Assembly: GCF_002155975.1 (NCBI RefSeq) | Contig: NZ_MUMI01000268.1 | Span: 1-42,155, forward strand | Reading direction: 5' to 3' | Source of the DNA: Amycolatopsis kentuckyensis | GTDB taxonomy: Bacteria; Actinomycetota; Actinomycetes; Mycobacteriales; Pseudonocardiaceae | DNA: 42,155 nt | Shown here: positions 1 to 8,444 of the stretch, piece by piece | Position numbering within the stretch: position 1 is the first letter of the stretch | Layout: the number at the start of each line of letters is the position of its first letter | Notes under the pieces: model-generated | What the model saw: the letters and a program-made list of their open reading frames with translations, nothing else | Told to the model about the DNA's origin: nothing | Database searches by the model: none | Made by a program: the position numbers and the translations under genes

Positions 1-2726
1 AGGTAGAGCCGGGCCGCGATCTGCGGGTTCGACAGGCCTTCCACCACCAGCGCGGCGATCCGGCCCTCGGTCGGCGTCAGGCTGTCCCAGCCGTGCGTGG
101 CCGTGCGGTGCTTGACCTTCGGCCCGCGGCGGATGCCCAGCGTCCGGAACAGGGCGCGCAGCCTCGCCACGTCCCAATGGGCGTCCAGCTCCGTGTAGAG
201 GTCGATGGCGTGGGTGAAGGCGGCCCGCGCCGAACCGCGGTCTTCGCCCCGGGCGTCGGCGTCGGCGAAGGCGATGGCGGCCGCCTCCAGGGCCTTGGCC
301 TGGGACAGCGGGCGGCCCGCGTCGGCGTAGCCGTCCGCGGCTCTCAGCAGCATCGTCCCGTCCCGCTCGAGCAGGCCGCGGCAGTACAGGGCCAGTGCGC
401 GGCGGTGCGGAACCGCCGACTCGGCGGCGATCCCCCGTGCCCGGGCCTCGATCTCCTGCGCGGTCCGCACGTCGCCGATCGTCATCGCCAGGCGGGCGGC
501 GTCGCCCAGGCGCTCCTCCCCCGCGTCCTCGCCGGCCGGTACGGCCGTCAGCACAGCGAGCGCACGCTCCGGGGCACCGGCGTGTTCGAAGGCGAGACTG
601 CGGGCCCTGACCAGGGATTCCACCACTTCGTCGCCGGCGCGTTCCGAATGCAGGGCCGCGACGTCGAGGTGGCGGCGGGCCGCGGCCGCCTCGTCGCGGT
701 GCAGGTGGATGATCGCGGCGACCCCGTGGTCGCAGCACACCACACCGGGGTCCTTGCGGTCGTCCGGGACGACGTCCACCTCGGCCAGCGCGTCGTCCCA
801 CCGGCCGGCGCCCAGCATGAGCTGCCCGATCGCGCTCTGGACCTGGGTCAGCCGCGCCACGCTGCCGGTGCGGTCGGCGAGCTCGCGCGCCTGCCCGGCG
901 GCGGTGAGCGCGTCGGCGTAGCGGTCGAGCGCGCCGAAGGTGACCGACTGGTTGATGCGCAGCAGCAGGGTGAGCTCGATCAGCGTCGGATCGCCTCGCA
1001 CGACGGCGATCGCGCGCTCGAACAGCGGCAGCGCGGCGGCCCACTCGCCCCGCGTCATCGCGCACTGGCTCAGCACGTGCAGCGCCCACCCCGTCGCCCA
1101 GCGGTCTTCGGCCGGGCCGAGCTGCGCCAGTGCCGCCGAAGCGGCCCGGCCGGCGGCGTCGATTTCGCCGAGGACGCGCCGGATCCGCGCGATGAGCACC
1201 AGCAACCGGGCCCGGTGGCGGGCCTCCAGCCCCGGCTGGTTCAGCGCCTCGTTGAGCGCGGGGAGCGACTCGGCGGCGCGGCCGTCCGACCCGCGGCTCT
1301 GGACGATCGTCGTGTGCAGGTCGACGCGCACGTCGGGGTCGCGGACGCGATCCAAGGCCCGGCAAGCGATCCGCTCCGCCTGGCCCACGTTGCCGACCCG
1401 GTAGTAGGCGTCGGCCAGCCGGCAGGCCAGCGCGCCGGTCACCGCGTCGTCGAGGGGTGCGTCCCGCACCGCCCGTCTCAGCAGCGCGACGGCGACCACC
1501 GGCGCCTGGCCGATCAACGGCATGGCCACCTTCAGCAGCCACCGGACGGCCCAGTCCGGGACCGGCACCCGAGTGTCCGTTGTGGACACCATGGGCAGCA
1601 GCTGCCGGGCCACCCGTTCGACCGGGGCGCTCGCCTCGGCCAGCGCCCACGCGGCGGACTGGTGCCAGGCGACCCGGACCGCCGTCGGCATCTCGTCGTA
1701 GAGGGCCGTGCGGATCAGCGGGTGCCGGAACTCCAGGTCGTCGCCCGCCGCCACCAGCACCCCGGCGGCGCGGGCCTCGTCGAGGGCGGGCAGCAGCTCG
1801 GCGAGCGAGGAGTTCGTGACGGTCATCAGGTCCGCGACCGAGAACCCGACACCGAGCAGCGCCGCCGTCCGCAGCACTTCCCGCGCCGGTTCGGTGAGGA
1901 AGCCCAGCCGGTCCGCGATCGCCTCCGGCAGCGAGTCCGGCGTGGCCGCGCCGGTCAGCTCCGCGATGCCCGCCGGGTTGACTTCCAGGCAGGAACTCCT
2001 GGTCAGCGCGTCGACGAGTTCGGTGAGGTACAACGGATTCCCGGCCGCACCGGCGGCCAGCTCCTCCAGCCGGGCACCGGGTTTGCCGCCGGCCAGCGCG
2101 GCCACCAGCTCGAGCACCGCCGGCTCGGCGAGCCGGCCCAGCCTCAGCCGCTCGTCCTGCCGGACGATCCGGAAGAGCGAGCGCAGGTCGTCGCGGCGCG
2201 GCACCGGCCGCAGCACGCCGATGAGCAGCAACGGGAGCTGCCGGACCGAGCGGGCGAGCCGGCTCCACACCGCCACCGTCGTGCTGTCGGCCCACTGCAG
2301 CTCGTCGACGACCAGCACCGCCGGGCCGTCCTGGCAGAGCTGGTCCACCAGCGCGATCAGCTGCTCGGCGGCCGCGGCGGCGAGGTCGGCGCCCTTGCCC
2401 GCGACGGCGCCGCCGCCCAGCAGCTCGTAAACGGCGTCACGACGGGGATCCCGGGTGGCCGGGGTGATCTCGAGGGCGTCCAGGAGCGGCAGCAGCGGCA
2501 GTGCCTGCCCGAGCTCGTCGCCGGCGCCCCAGTACACCTGGCAGCCCGCGTCCGTGGCGGCCACGCAGGCGGACCGGACCAGCGCGGACTTGCCGATCCC
2601 GGGCTCGCCGTCCACCAGCACGGCGCGGCCGCGACCCGCGGCGACGTCCCGGATCCACGCGGCCAGCCGGGACAGCTCGCTGTCCCGGCCGACCAGTAGC
2701 TCCGTACCGTCCGTAAGCGGTCGCAC
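1..2726 (-). CDS. AAA-type ATPase / LuxR-family transcriptional regulator (partial)
   Basis: The protein reads right to left and is cut by the left edge after about 908 residues. It starts at GTG 2726 (MRPLTDGTELLVGRD). A P-loop, GEPGIGKSAL, lies near residues 40-50, followed by a Walker B-like strand AVLVVDELQWAD. A long middle region of alanine- and leucine-rich helical repeats looks TPR/MalT-like. The visible C-terminus, WDSLTPTEGRIAALVVEGLSN, is the start of a LuxR helix-turn-helix; its last helix lies outside the window. This is the large LAL/MalT-type architecture, in which ATP and ligand binding license DNA binding by the C-terminal domain. Such regulators often control secondary metabolism or sugar use, but nothing here identifies the target. 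An 868-residue frame on the opposite strand is a GC-rich antisense shadow. Confidence 0.9.
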   Translation of the reverse strand, partial: MRPLTDGTELLVGRDSELSRLAAWIRDVAAGRGRAVLVDGEPGIGKSALVRSACVAATDAGCQVYWGAGDELGQALPLLPLLDALEITPATRDPRRDAVYELLGGGAVAGKGADLAAAAAEQLIALVDQLCQDGPAVLVVDELQWADSTTVAVWSRLARSVRQLPLLLIGVLRPVPRRDDLRSLFRIVRQDERLRLGRLAEPAVLELVAALAGGKPGARLEELAAGAAGNPLYLTELVDALTRSSCLEVNPAGIAELTGAATPDSLPEAIADRLGFLTEPAREVLRTAALLGVGFSVADLMTVTNSSLAELLPALDEARAAGVLVAAGDDLEFRHPLIRTALYDEMPTAVRVAWHQSAAWALAEASAPVERVARQLLPMVSTTDTRVPVPDWAVRWLLKVAMPLIGQAPVVAVALLRRAVRDAPLDDAVTGALACRLADAYYRVGNVGQAERIACRALDRVRDPDVRVDLHTTIVQSRGSDGRAAESLPALNEALNQPGLEARHRARLLVLIARIRRVLGEIDAAGRAASAALAQLGPAEDRWATGWALHVLSQCAMTRGEWAAALPLFERAIAVVRGDPTLIELTLLLRINQSVTFGALDRYADALTAAGQARELADRTGSVARLTQVQSAIGQLMLGAGRWDDALAEVDVVPDDRKDPGVVCCDHGVAAIIHLHRDEAAAARRHLDVAALHSERAGDEVVESLVRARSLAFEHAGAPERALAVLTAVPAGEDAGEERLGDAARLAMTIGDVRTAQEIEARARGIAAESAVPHRRALALYCRGLLERDGTMLLRAADGYADAGRPLSQAKALEAAAIAFADADARGEDRGSARAAFTHAIDLYTELDAHWDVARLRALFRTLGIRRGPKVKHRTATHGWDSLTPTEGRIAALVVEGLSNPQIAARLY

Positions 2727-2733
2727 ACCGGGG

Positions 2734-2763
2734 ATTTTAGAAGTAAAACCTGTTCCCCAACAA
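2734..2763 (-). promoter_or_regulatory. Predicted promoter of the LuxR-type regulator, leaderless
   Basis: On the minus strand a -35-like TTGTTG (2763-2758) and a -10-like TAAAAT (2739-2734) are 18 bases apart. The -10 ends seven bases before GTG 2726 and no SD precedes that codon, so the transcript probably begins at the start codon. The AT-rich palindrome TTTTA-gaag-TAAAA (2735-2748) overlaps the -10 and stands out in this GC-rich DNA. Confidence 0.45.
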
Positions 2764-3351
2764 GAGGTCCACTTGGCCAGCGTGGAACGCCGGCCGGTCT
2801 TCCCCTGTTCCCGGCGGCGAAACCCGCCATTCGGCAAAAGCGCCGATTCGTGATCCGGACGTGATTCACCCGAGGTCCATTCGTGGCTCTCGGCCGCCCG
2901 CCCGCGCGGCACCCGCGGCGCGGCCGGCCCGGACAAGCCGAGGCGTCCCCACCCCGGATGGTCGGAAAACGGTGCGGCGCAGGGCTTCTGGCATCGCATC
3001 GACGGCCGCGAGCGCCTCCGACGCCGACCACGCTGCGTCACCACCCCCCGCGCCGTCGATGATTTCGACAGCCCCGGAAAATTGCCTGCTTCAGCAGACA
3101 ATCGCGCGAATACCGGCCGGCGAGTGCGATTTCGAGACGGCGGCCACGCCGGGTTCACCGGCGTGGGATATGGCGGCCGATCCGTTGTTTTCCGCTTTGC
3201 CGGGTGCCCTCCGGCCACGTTTTTCGCACCCACCGCGCACCTGCGTCGATCCTCACGCCGAACGGCTCCGCGATCGACGACAGCGCAAGATCGTCGATCT
3301 AGTATTCGTGCCGCCATTCTGGTGAATTCCCGGTTCCGGCGCCATCACGCA
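2764..3351. other. Non-coding stretch between divergent genes
   Basis: I see no convincing gene here. The open frames have low-complexity arginine/proline/alanine content typical of GC-rich shadows. It contains a 9-base imperfect inverted repeat at 3081-3102 (ATTGCCTGC, loop TTCA, GCAGACAAT; one mismatch) and the perfect one listed at 3272-3299. It is less GC-rich near 3060-3110 and 3180-3200 than the neighbouring genes. Confidence 0.5.
3272..3299. repeat. Perfect 9-bp inverted repeat upstream of the binding-protein promoter
   Basis: GATCGACGA (3272-3280) and TCGTCGATC (3291-3299) are exact reverse complements with a 10-base loop. The repeat ends 52 bases before the predicted -35 at 3352, so it is placed where an activator or repressor could bind. 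No trans-acting partner is encoded next to it. Confidence 0.45.
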
Positions 3352-3380
3352 TTGTCAAGGGCTGCCGGGGTCCCTACAGT
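3352..3380 (+). promoter_or_regulatory. Predicted housekeeping promoter of the binding lipoprotein
   Basis: TTGTCA (3352-3357) and TACAGT (3375-3380) are separated by exactly 17 bases. Both resemble actinobacterial sigma-70-type hexamers. Transcription would start near 3387, leaving a leader of about 75 bases before TTG 3463. Confidence 0.55.
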
Positions 3381-3443
3381 GGCCCGCCTGACGCCGGGGA
3401 GTGAATCACGGACCTTCCTTGGAGCCGGTACATCAACTGTCAT

Positions 3444-3456
3444 CTCCTTCGAGGAG
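3444..3456 (+). promoter_or_regulatory. Hairpin covering the ribosome-binding site of the 3463 gene
   Basis: CTCCT (3444-3448) pairs perfectly with AGGAG (3452-3456) across a three-base TCG loop. The right arm is the SD itself, GAGGAG (3451-3456), six bases before TTG 3463. The pairing would hide the SD and could lower or gate translation. Confidence 0.4.
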
Positions 3457-3462
3457 CAGACC

Positions 3463-4464
3463 TTGTTCGGAATAGTCAGGAGCAATGCCCGTGTTCGTGC
3501 CGCGCTCACTCTTGCGGTCGTCACGGTCGTAACCGGTTGCGGCGCGCTCGGCGCGACCGGTTCGAGCGCGTCGTCGAGCGGCGGCGGGCCGGAGAAGTCG
3601 GCGCTGAAGGTCTCGATCCTGCCCACCACGGATCTCGCCCCGTTCTGGCTGGCCCAGGACGAAGGCTACTTCCAGGCCGAGGGACTCACGGTCGAGTCCG
3701 TCATCGCGGCCAGCGGCCAGGCCTCGTTGACGAAGTCGATCTCGGGCGACGTCGACATCGCGTTCTCGACCTATCCGCCGTTCTTCACCGCACGCAGCAC
3801 CGGCGCCGCCGACATGCAGCTGGTCGCCGACGCGACGTCGGTCAACGCGAAGTCCAACGCGATCGTCACGGTGCCGAATTCGCCGGTGAAAACAATCACC
3901 GACCTGGCCACCGCGAAGATCGCCATCACGGCCAAGAACACCGCTTCGGATCTTCTCACCCGTTCGATCATGCAGGACCACAACGTCGATTTCAGCAAGG
4001 TGAAATGGGTGCTGATCCCGCTGCCCAACATCGCCGCGGCGCTGCAGCAGGGCCAGGCCGACGCCGCGTACCTGCCGGAGCCGTACATCACGCAGGCCGC
4101 CAAGACGGCCGGCGCGATCCCGGTGATCGACATCAACAGCGGCGCGACCCAGGACTTCCCGCTGACCGGCTACGGCGCGACGCGGAAGTGGGTCAAGGAG
4201 AACCCGAAGACCCTGGCCGCGTTCCAGCGGGCCATGCAGAAGGCCACCCACGACGCCCTGTTCGACCGCGCCAAGGTCGAGCCGCTGCTGGTGCGGTTCG
4301 CCAAGATCGACGAGGACACCGCCAAGCTGCTCACCCTGCCGGGCTACGGCGCGGTCCTGGACTCCCGCCGCCTGCAACGGGTTCCGGACCTGTTGCTGCA
4401 GCTCGGCGCGATCCCGTCGCCGATCGACGTGAACTCGATGATCGGCCCGCAGGCGGGCAGATGA
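3463..4464 (+). CDS. ABC transporter substrate-binding lipoprotein (NMT1/SsuA-TauA type)
   Basis: The start is TTG 3463, six bases after GAGGAG; a longer frame upstream has no coding character. The 333-residue product has an N-terminal signal with lipobox VTGC (Cys26), so it should be a lipid-anchored extracytoplasmic protein. The mature part opens with KVSILPTTDLAPFWLAQDEGYF and EGLTVESV, the typical beginning of NMT1/SsuA-like binding proteins. This family serves importers of nitrate, sulfonates, taurine, thiamine precursors or other small organics; the ligand cannot be read here. No permease or ATPase gene accompanies it: the next gene, 15 bases downstream, converges from the other strand. 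It is therefore an orphan binding protein or works with a transporter encoded elsewhere. Confidence 0.88.
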   Translation: MFGIVRSNARVRAALTLAVVTVVTGCGALGATGSSASSSGGGPEKSALKVSILPTTDLAPFWLAQDEGYFQAEGLTVESVIAASGQASLTKSISGDVDIAFSTYPPFFTARSTGAADMQLVADATSVNAKSNAIVTVPNSPVKTITDLATAKIAITAKNTASDLLTRSIMQDHNVDFSKVKWVLIPLPNIAAALQQGQADAAYLPEPYITQAAKTAGAIPVIDINSGATQDFPLTGYGATRKWVKENPKTLAAFQRAMQKATHDALFDRAKVEPLLVRFAKIDEDTAKLLTLPGYGAVLDSRRLQRVPDLLLQLGAIPSPIDVNSMIGPQAGR

Positions 4465-4479
4465 CCGAGGGTGCCCGCG

Positions 4480-5169
4480 CTAGCCGAGGCTTTCGTAGGG
4501 ATCGGCCGGCGGCGCGACCGGCCGGGCCCGGCCGACGTCGACGAACGGGATCGTGCCGCCGTTGACCGGGTCCGTGGCCTGCCGGTCGGTGTACCCGCCG
4601 GTGACCTCCAGCCACGAATCCGGTTGCAGCACCGGCGGAACCCGGCCGGTCAGGCCGACCTTGACCGGCTGGGCGTCGGCCGCGCAGCAGTTCAGGAGCA
4701 TGCGGACCAGGTACGGCGTGCCGCTGCGGTCGAAGGCGACGAACCCGGTGATCGTGACGGTCCGGCCGGCCAGCGACCGGCCGTGGTCGTAGACCGCGCG
4801 GTCGGCGTAGTCGATCACGCTCAGGCGGACGGGGTTGCCGTCCGGGAGCGGGGTGACGATCCGCGGCGCCGTCACCGCCGTGCCGGCCCGCATCGCGCTG
4901 TAGGAACCCAAAGCCGGTGGCGCGGCCAGGATCAGCGCGAACACCGGCAGCACCAGCAGCCACGAAACCCGGGGCGCCGGCTGCCCGCCCGGGCGCCGCC
5001 GGGCGTACCAGACGGTCGCGACGGCCGCGACCACCAGCACCCCGCCCGCGGCCAGCACCAGCGGTTGCAGGCCGGCCTTGACGTACCGCAGGTACAGCCC
5101 GGTGACACCGGCGTGGAGCAGCACGCCGCCGACCAGGAACAGGAGGATCGCCTGCACCGTCCGGTTCAC
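4480..5169 (-). CDS. TIGR03943-like membrane protein (DUF1980/YcgQ type), permease partner
   Basis: This 229-residue protein starts at GTG 5169, overlapping the stop of the upstream permease gene (GTGA), which points to translational coupling. Four hydrophobic segments occupy the first ~115 residues (AILLFLVGGVLLHAGVTGLY; LVLAAGGVLVVAAVATVW; WLLVLPVFALILAAPPAL). The C-terminal half is a soluble domain with VTITGFVAF, MLLNCCAADAQPV and TIPFVDVGRAR. That order matches the two-part proteins encoded with GCEC permeases (B. subtilis YcgQ with YcgR). The role of the pair is uncertain; some homologues are zinc-regulated. The vicinal cysteines in NCCAADA could bind metal. It ends with PYESLG 15 bases from the convergent 3463 gene. 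Confidence 0.8.
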   Translation of the reverse strand: MNRTVQAILLFLVGGVLLHAGVTGLYLRYVKAGLQPLVLAAGGVLVVAAVATVWYARRRPGGQPAPRVSWLLVLPVFALILAAPPALGSYSAMRAGTAVTAPRIVTPLPDGNPVRLSVIDYADRAVYDHGRSLAGRTVTITGFVAFDRSGTPYLVRMLLNCCAADAQPVKVGLTGRVPPVLQPDSWLEVTGGYTDRQATDPVNGGTIPFVDVGRARPVAPPADPYESLG

Positions 5170-6167
5170 AGCAGCACCGCCCCGGTCAGGACCGCGGCGG
5201 CCACGGCCACGGCGAAGGTCACCGGCGCGAACCGCAGCGCGAACGCGCGGCCGAACGTGGCGGCCTGCATGCCGAACAGCTTGAGGTCGATCATCGGGCC
5301 GACGACCAGGAACGCCAGCTGCGCCGTCGGCGAGAACTGCGTCAGCGACGAAGCGACGAACGCGTCGGCTTCCGAGCAGATCGACAGCAGCACCGCGAGG
5401 ACCGACAGGGCCAGGACCGCCACGACCGGGTGGCCGGCCGCGGCGTGCAGCCAGGTCGCGGGCACCACGGCCTTGAGGGTCGCGGCGGCCATCGCGCCGC
5501 CGACGAGGAACCCGCCCGCGTGCATGACGTCGTGCCGCACCGAGCCCCAGAACGCCTCTCCCCTGGTCCCGGCCGCCCCGTGGTCGTGCGCGCGGGGCCG
5601 CAGCCAGTCCGGACGGCCGAGCCGCTGCCACAGCCAGCCCATCGCGCACGACACCGCGAGGCTCGCGGCGAACCGGGCGACGACCATCCGCGGCTGGCCG
5701 GGGAACGCGACCGCCGTCGCCGTCAGCACCACCGGGTTGATCGCCGGTGCCGACAACAGGAACGCGACCGCGGCCGCGGGGTTCACACCGCCGCGCACCA
5801 GCGCGCCGGCCACCGGCACCGACGCGCATTCGCAGCCGGGCAGGACCGCGCCGGCCAGCCCGGCGGCCGGCACCGCCAGCGACGGCCGTTTCGGCAGCAC
5901 GCGCGTGAAGAACGACGGCGGCACGAAGACCGCGAGCCCGGCGGAGAGCAGGACGCCGAGGACGAGGAACGGCAGCGCCTGGACGACCACCGCCACGAAC
6001 ACCGTCATCCAGCTCTGCATGACCGGAGTGGACAACAGGCGCCGAACCGGGCCCTGCGCCAGGAATCCGGTCAACAGGACCAAGGTGAGGACGAGGACCG
6101 GATCGACGTTCCAGCCCGGCCGGTCGTCCCGATCCCGGCGGCGCCGGCGTTCTTCGATGGCAGTCAA
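5166..6167 (-). CDS. GCEC-motif permease (ArsP/DUF318/YcgR type)
   Basis: This is an integral membrane protein of about 333 residues. It has many hydrophobic segments, a charged N-terminus (EERRRRRDRDDRPGW), the motif LPGCECASVPVAGAL and, in the second half, SICSEADAFVASSL. These paired cysteine/acid motifs mark the ArsP/DUF318 permease family, which includes organoarsenic exporters and the YcgR proteins. A histidine stretch (RAHDHG) follows the first membrane half. I chose TTG 6167 because GGGAG lies seven bases upstream; GTG 6194 in the same frame would add nine residues but lacks a clear SD. It overlaps the TIGR03943-like gene by four bases, and the two probably form one complex. The substrate is unknown; a metal or metalloid is a guess from the family. 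Confidence 0.83.
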   Translation of the reverse strand: MTAIEERRRRRDRDDRPGWNVDPVLVLTLVLLTGFLAQGPVRRLLSTPVMQSWMTVFVAVVVQALPFLVLGVLLSAGLAVFVPPSFFTRVLPKRPSLAVPAAGLAGAVLPGCECASVPVAGALVRGGVNPAAAVAFLLSAPAINPVVLTATAVAFPGQPRMVVARFAASLAVSCAMGWLWQRLGRPDWLRPRAHDHGAAGTRGEAFWGSVRHDVMHAGGFLVGGAMAAATLKAVVPATWLHAAAGHPVVAVLALSVLAVLLSICSEADAFVASSLTQFSPTAQLAFLVVGPMIDLKLFGMQAATFGRAFALRFAPVTFAVAVAAAVLTGAVLL

Positions 6168-6218
6168 CGGCGATCTCCCGTACTTCCGCTCCACACCCGT
6201 TCGTCTACACGGGCCGCG

Positions 6219-6326
6219 GGCCCGTCCGGTTCACCCGCGGCCGGCCCGACGAAAGTCGGGGGCGGTTCACGACGAAAGTCGGACGGGCCTGCCTGCCGAT
6301 TCGTCCCGATCCGCCGTGATCGGGAC
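6219..6326. promoter_or_regulatory. Highly structured intergenic region between permease pair and protease
   Basis: Several exact repeats are nested here. GGCCCGTCCG (6219-6228) pairs with CGGACGGGCC (6280-6289). Between them lie two copies of GACGAAAGTCGG (6248-6259 and 6271-6282). Each copy can form a small GAAA-loop hairpin (CCCGAC-gaaa-GTCGGG and CGAC-gaaa-GTCG), and each follows a GGTTCAC (6229-6235, 6264-6270). A further perfect 9-bp repeat, GTCCCGATC/GATCGGGAC, occupies 6303-6326. It is the leader or control region of the divergent genes at 6167(-) and 6495(+). Confidence 0.5.
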
Positions 6327-6433
6327 GTCCTGGCCGGTTGGTCCGCGGGCCATTCGGCGCAATCATCGCCGGGGCGCCCGGCACCAATCACTTCGCCCCC
6401 TCCGGAACCGGGCCACCGGCGGCCGGCGGACTG

Positions 6434-6439
6434 TATAAA
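6434..6439 (+). promoter_or_regulatory. Candidate -10 element of the S53 protease gene
   Basis: TATAAA is the only AT-rich hexamer in the region and lies 55 bases before ATG 6495. No convincing -35 sits 16-18 bases upstream, so the gene may need an activator or another sigma factor. Confidence 0.3.
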
Positions 6440-6494
6440 CAGGACACCCATGGGGCCCCACCACTTCGCAGCAGCTTCTCCCCAGGAGTGATCC

Positions 6495-8402
6495 ATGCGC
6501 CGAAGAGTCCTCGCCGTGGCCGGTTTCGCGGCCTTGACCTTGACCGTCCCCGCCACCGCTGTTCCCGCCGCCGCGGCCGCGGTCCACCCGACCGCGCGCG
6601 TCTGTGCCCAGGCCGTGAAACCCGGCATGGCAACGTGTTTCGCCGAACGCCAGACCGACACCATGCGCGCCGCCCTCGCCCCGGACGCGCTGCCGAGCGG
6701 ATTCGGCCCGTCCGGGCTGCGTTCCGCGTACAACCTCACCGCGAGCGGCAGCGCGTCGGCGACGGTGGCCATTGTGGACGCCCACGACGATCCCAACGCC
6801 GAGTCCGACCTCGCCACCTACCGCTCGACCTACGGCCTGCCCGCCTGCACCACGGCGAACGGCTGCTTCAAGAAGGTCAACGAAACCGGGCAGGCCAGTC
6901 CCCTCCCGGCCGCGGACAGCGGCTGGGCCGGCGAGATCTCCCTCGACGTCGACATGGTGTCGGCGATCTGCCCCAACTGCCACATCCTGCTGGTCGAGGC
7001 GAACCAGGCGAGCATGGCCGACCTCGGCACCGCGGTGAACACCGCCGTTTCGCTGGGCGCCAAGTACGTCTCCAACAGCTACGGCGGCGGTGAGGACGGC
7101 AGCGAACCGGGTTACGACTCCAGCTACTTCCGCCACCCCGGCGTCGCGATCACCGCGAGCACCGGCGACAACGGCTACGGGATCAGCTACCCGGCGTCGT
7201 CGCAGTACGTCACGGCGGTCGGCGGCACGTCGCTCACGCAGGGCGGCGGCACCCGCGGCTGGACCGAAACCGCCTGGAGCGGCGCGGGCAGCGGCTGTTC
7301 GGCCAGTGTCGCCAAGCCGTCGTTCCAGAACGTGACGACGGGCTGCGCCAAGCGCGCCAACGCGGACGTCTCGGCGGTCGCCGACCCGCAGACCGGTGTC
7401 GCGGTCTACCAGACCTACGGCGGCAGCGGCTGGGCCGTGTACGGCGGGACCAGCGCGTCGTCGCCGATCATCGCCTCGGTCTACGCGCTCGCCGGTTCGC
7501 CCGGCGCGTCCGACACGCCCGCGGCCTACCCGTACGCCCACGCCGGGAACCTCAACGACGTCACCTCCGGCAGCAACGGCAGCTGCTCGACGGCGGTGCA
7601 GTGCAAGGCGGGCGCGGGCTGGGACGGCCCGACCGGGCTCGGCACCCCGAACGGCACCGCGGCGTTCACCGCCGGCACGACGTCGAGCGGTGTGACGGTG
7701 GCGAACCCGGGCGGCCAGAGCGGCGCACCGGGGACCGCGGTGAGCCTCCAGCTGTCCGCGTCCGGCGGCAGCGGCGGTTACACGTGGACGGCCACCGGCC
7801 TGCCCGGCGGACTGTCGATCAGCACGTCCGGCCTGATCTCCGGGACGCCGGCCACAGCGGGAACGTACTCGGTGACCGCAACCGCCAAGGATTCCTCGGG
7901 CGCCACCGGCAGCACGACGTTCTCGTGGACCGTCACGTCCACGAGTGGCTGCGCGGGCCAGAAGCTGGCCAACCCCGGCTTCGAAAGCGGCGCCGCGGCA
8001 TGGACCGCGTCCAGCGGCGTGATCACCACGGCGACCGGCAGCGAAACCCCGCGTTCCGGGACGTACCTCGCCTACCTCGACGGCTACGGCAGCGCGCACA
8101 CGGACACGCTGTCGCAGCCGGTGACGATCCCGGCGGGCTGCCACGCGTCGCTCAGCTACTTCCTGCACGTCGACACGGCCGAGACCACGACGTCGACGCA
8201 GTACGACAAGCTGACGGTCAAGGCGGGCTCGACGACGCTGGCGACGTATTCCAACCTGGACAAGGGAACCGGCTACCAGCAGCGGACGGTCGACGTCTCG
8301 GCGTTCGCCGGGCAGACCGTGACGCTGACGTTCACCGGGGTGGAGGACTCGTCGTTGCAGACGTCCTTCTGCCTGGACGACACCGCGCTGACGGTGAGCT
8401 GA
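6495..8402 (+). CDS. Secreted S53-family serine peptidase (sedolisin/kumamolisin type)
   Basis: This is a 635-residue exported protein; AGGAG lies six bases before ATG 6495. A Sec signal peptide covers about residues 1-28. The S53 catalytic set is visible: Glu147 and Asp151 in [10 protein letters not shown], the oxyanion Asp225 in STGDNGYG, and the nucleophile Ser320 in YGGTSASSP. An Ig-like domain of putative-binding type follows at about 400-490 ([32 protein letters not shown]). The last ~145 residues form a beta-rich domain beginning [11 protein letters not shown]. The usual S53 propeptide of about 170-200 residues is missing: mature-like sequence (SAYNLT...) begins by residue 77. Activation may therefore differ, or the enzyme may be stable without a long prodomain. 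It probably degrades extracellular protein. The gene ends at a perfect hairpin and has no operon partner. Confidence 0.92.
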   Translation: MRRRVLAVAGFAALTLTVPATAVPAAAAAVHPTARVCAQAVKPGMATCFAERQTDTMRAALAPDALPSGFGPSGLRSAYNLTASGSASATVAIVDAHDDPNAESDLATYRSTYGLPACTTANGCFKKVNETGQASPLPAADSGWAGEISLDVDMVSAICPNCHILLVEANQASMADLGTAVNTAVSLGAKYVSNSYGGGEDGSEPGYDSSYFRHPGVAITASTGDNGYGISYPASSQYVTAVGGTSLTQGGGTRGWTETAWSGAGSGCSASVAKPSFQNVTTGCAKRANADVSAVADPQTGVAVYQTYGGSGWAVYGGTSASSPIIASVYALAGSPGASDTPAAYPYAHAGNLNDVTSGSNGSCSTAVQCKAGAGWDGPTGLGTPNGTAAFTAGTTSSGVTVANPGGQSGAPGTAVSLQLSASGGSGGYTWTATGLPGGLSISTSGLISGTPATAGTYSVTATAKDSSGATGSTTFSWTVTSTSGCAGQKLANPGFESGAAAWTASSGVITTATGSETPRSGTYLAYLDGYGSAHTDTLSQPVTIPAGCHASLSYFLHVDTAETTTSTQYDKLTVKAGSTTLATYSNLDKGTGYQQRTVDVSAFAGQTVTLTFTGVEDSSLQTSFCLDDTALTVS

Positions 8403-8407
8403 TCGAG

Positions 8408-8440
8408 GCGGGCCCGGGAAGCCACTCTTCCCGGGCCCGC
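8408..8440. terminator. Perfect 14-bp stem-loop between convergent genes
   Basis: GCGGGCCCGGGAAG (8408-8421) and CTTCCCGGGCCCGC (8427-8440) pair completely across a five-base loop. It lies 6 bases after the protease stop and 5 bases from the SDR stop, so it can end transcription from both sides. There is no U-tract, as is usual in high-GC actinobacteria. Confidence 0.75.
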
Positions 8441-8444
8441 TCGC

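Noticed and set aside
93..2699. An 868-residue open frame on the plus strand, and similar long frames at 4471-6438, 27855-31274 and 31148-33247
   Set aside because: They lie antisense to genes with clear motifs, have arginine/proline/glycine-biased composition and lack SD sites. They arise because GC-rich codon bias suppresses stops on the other strand.
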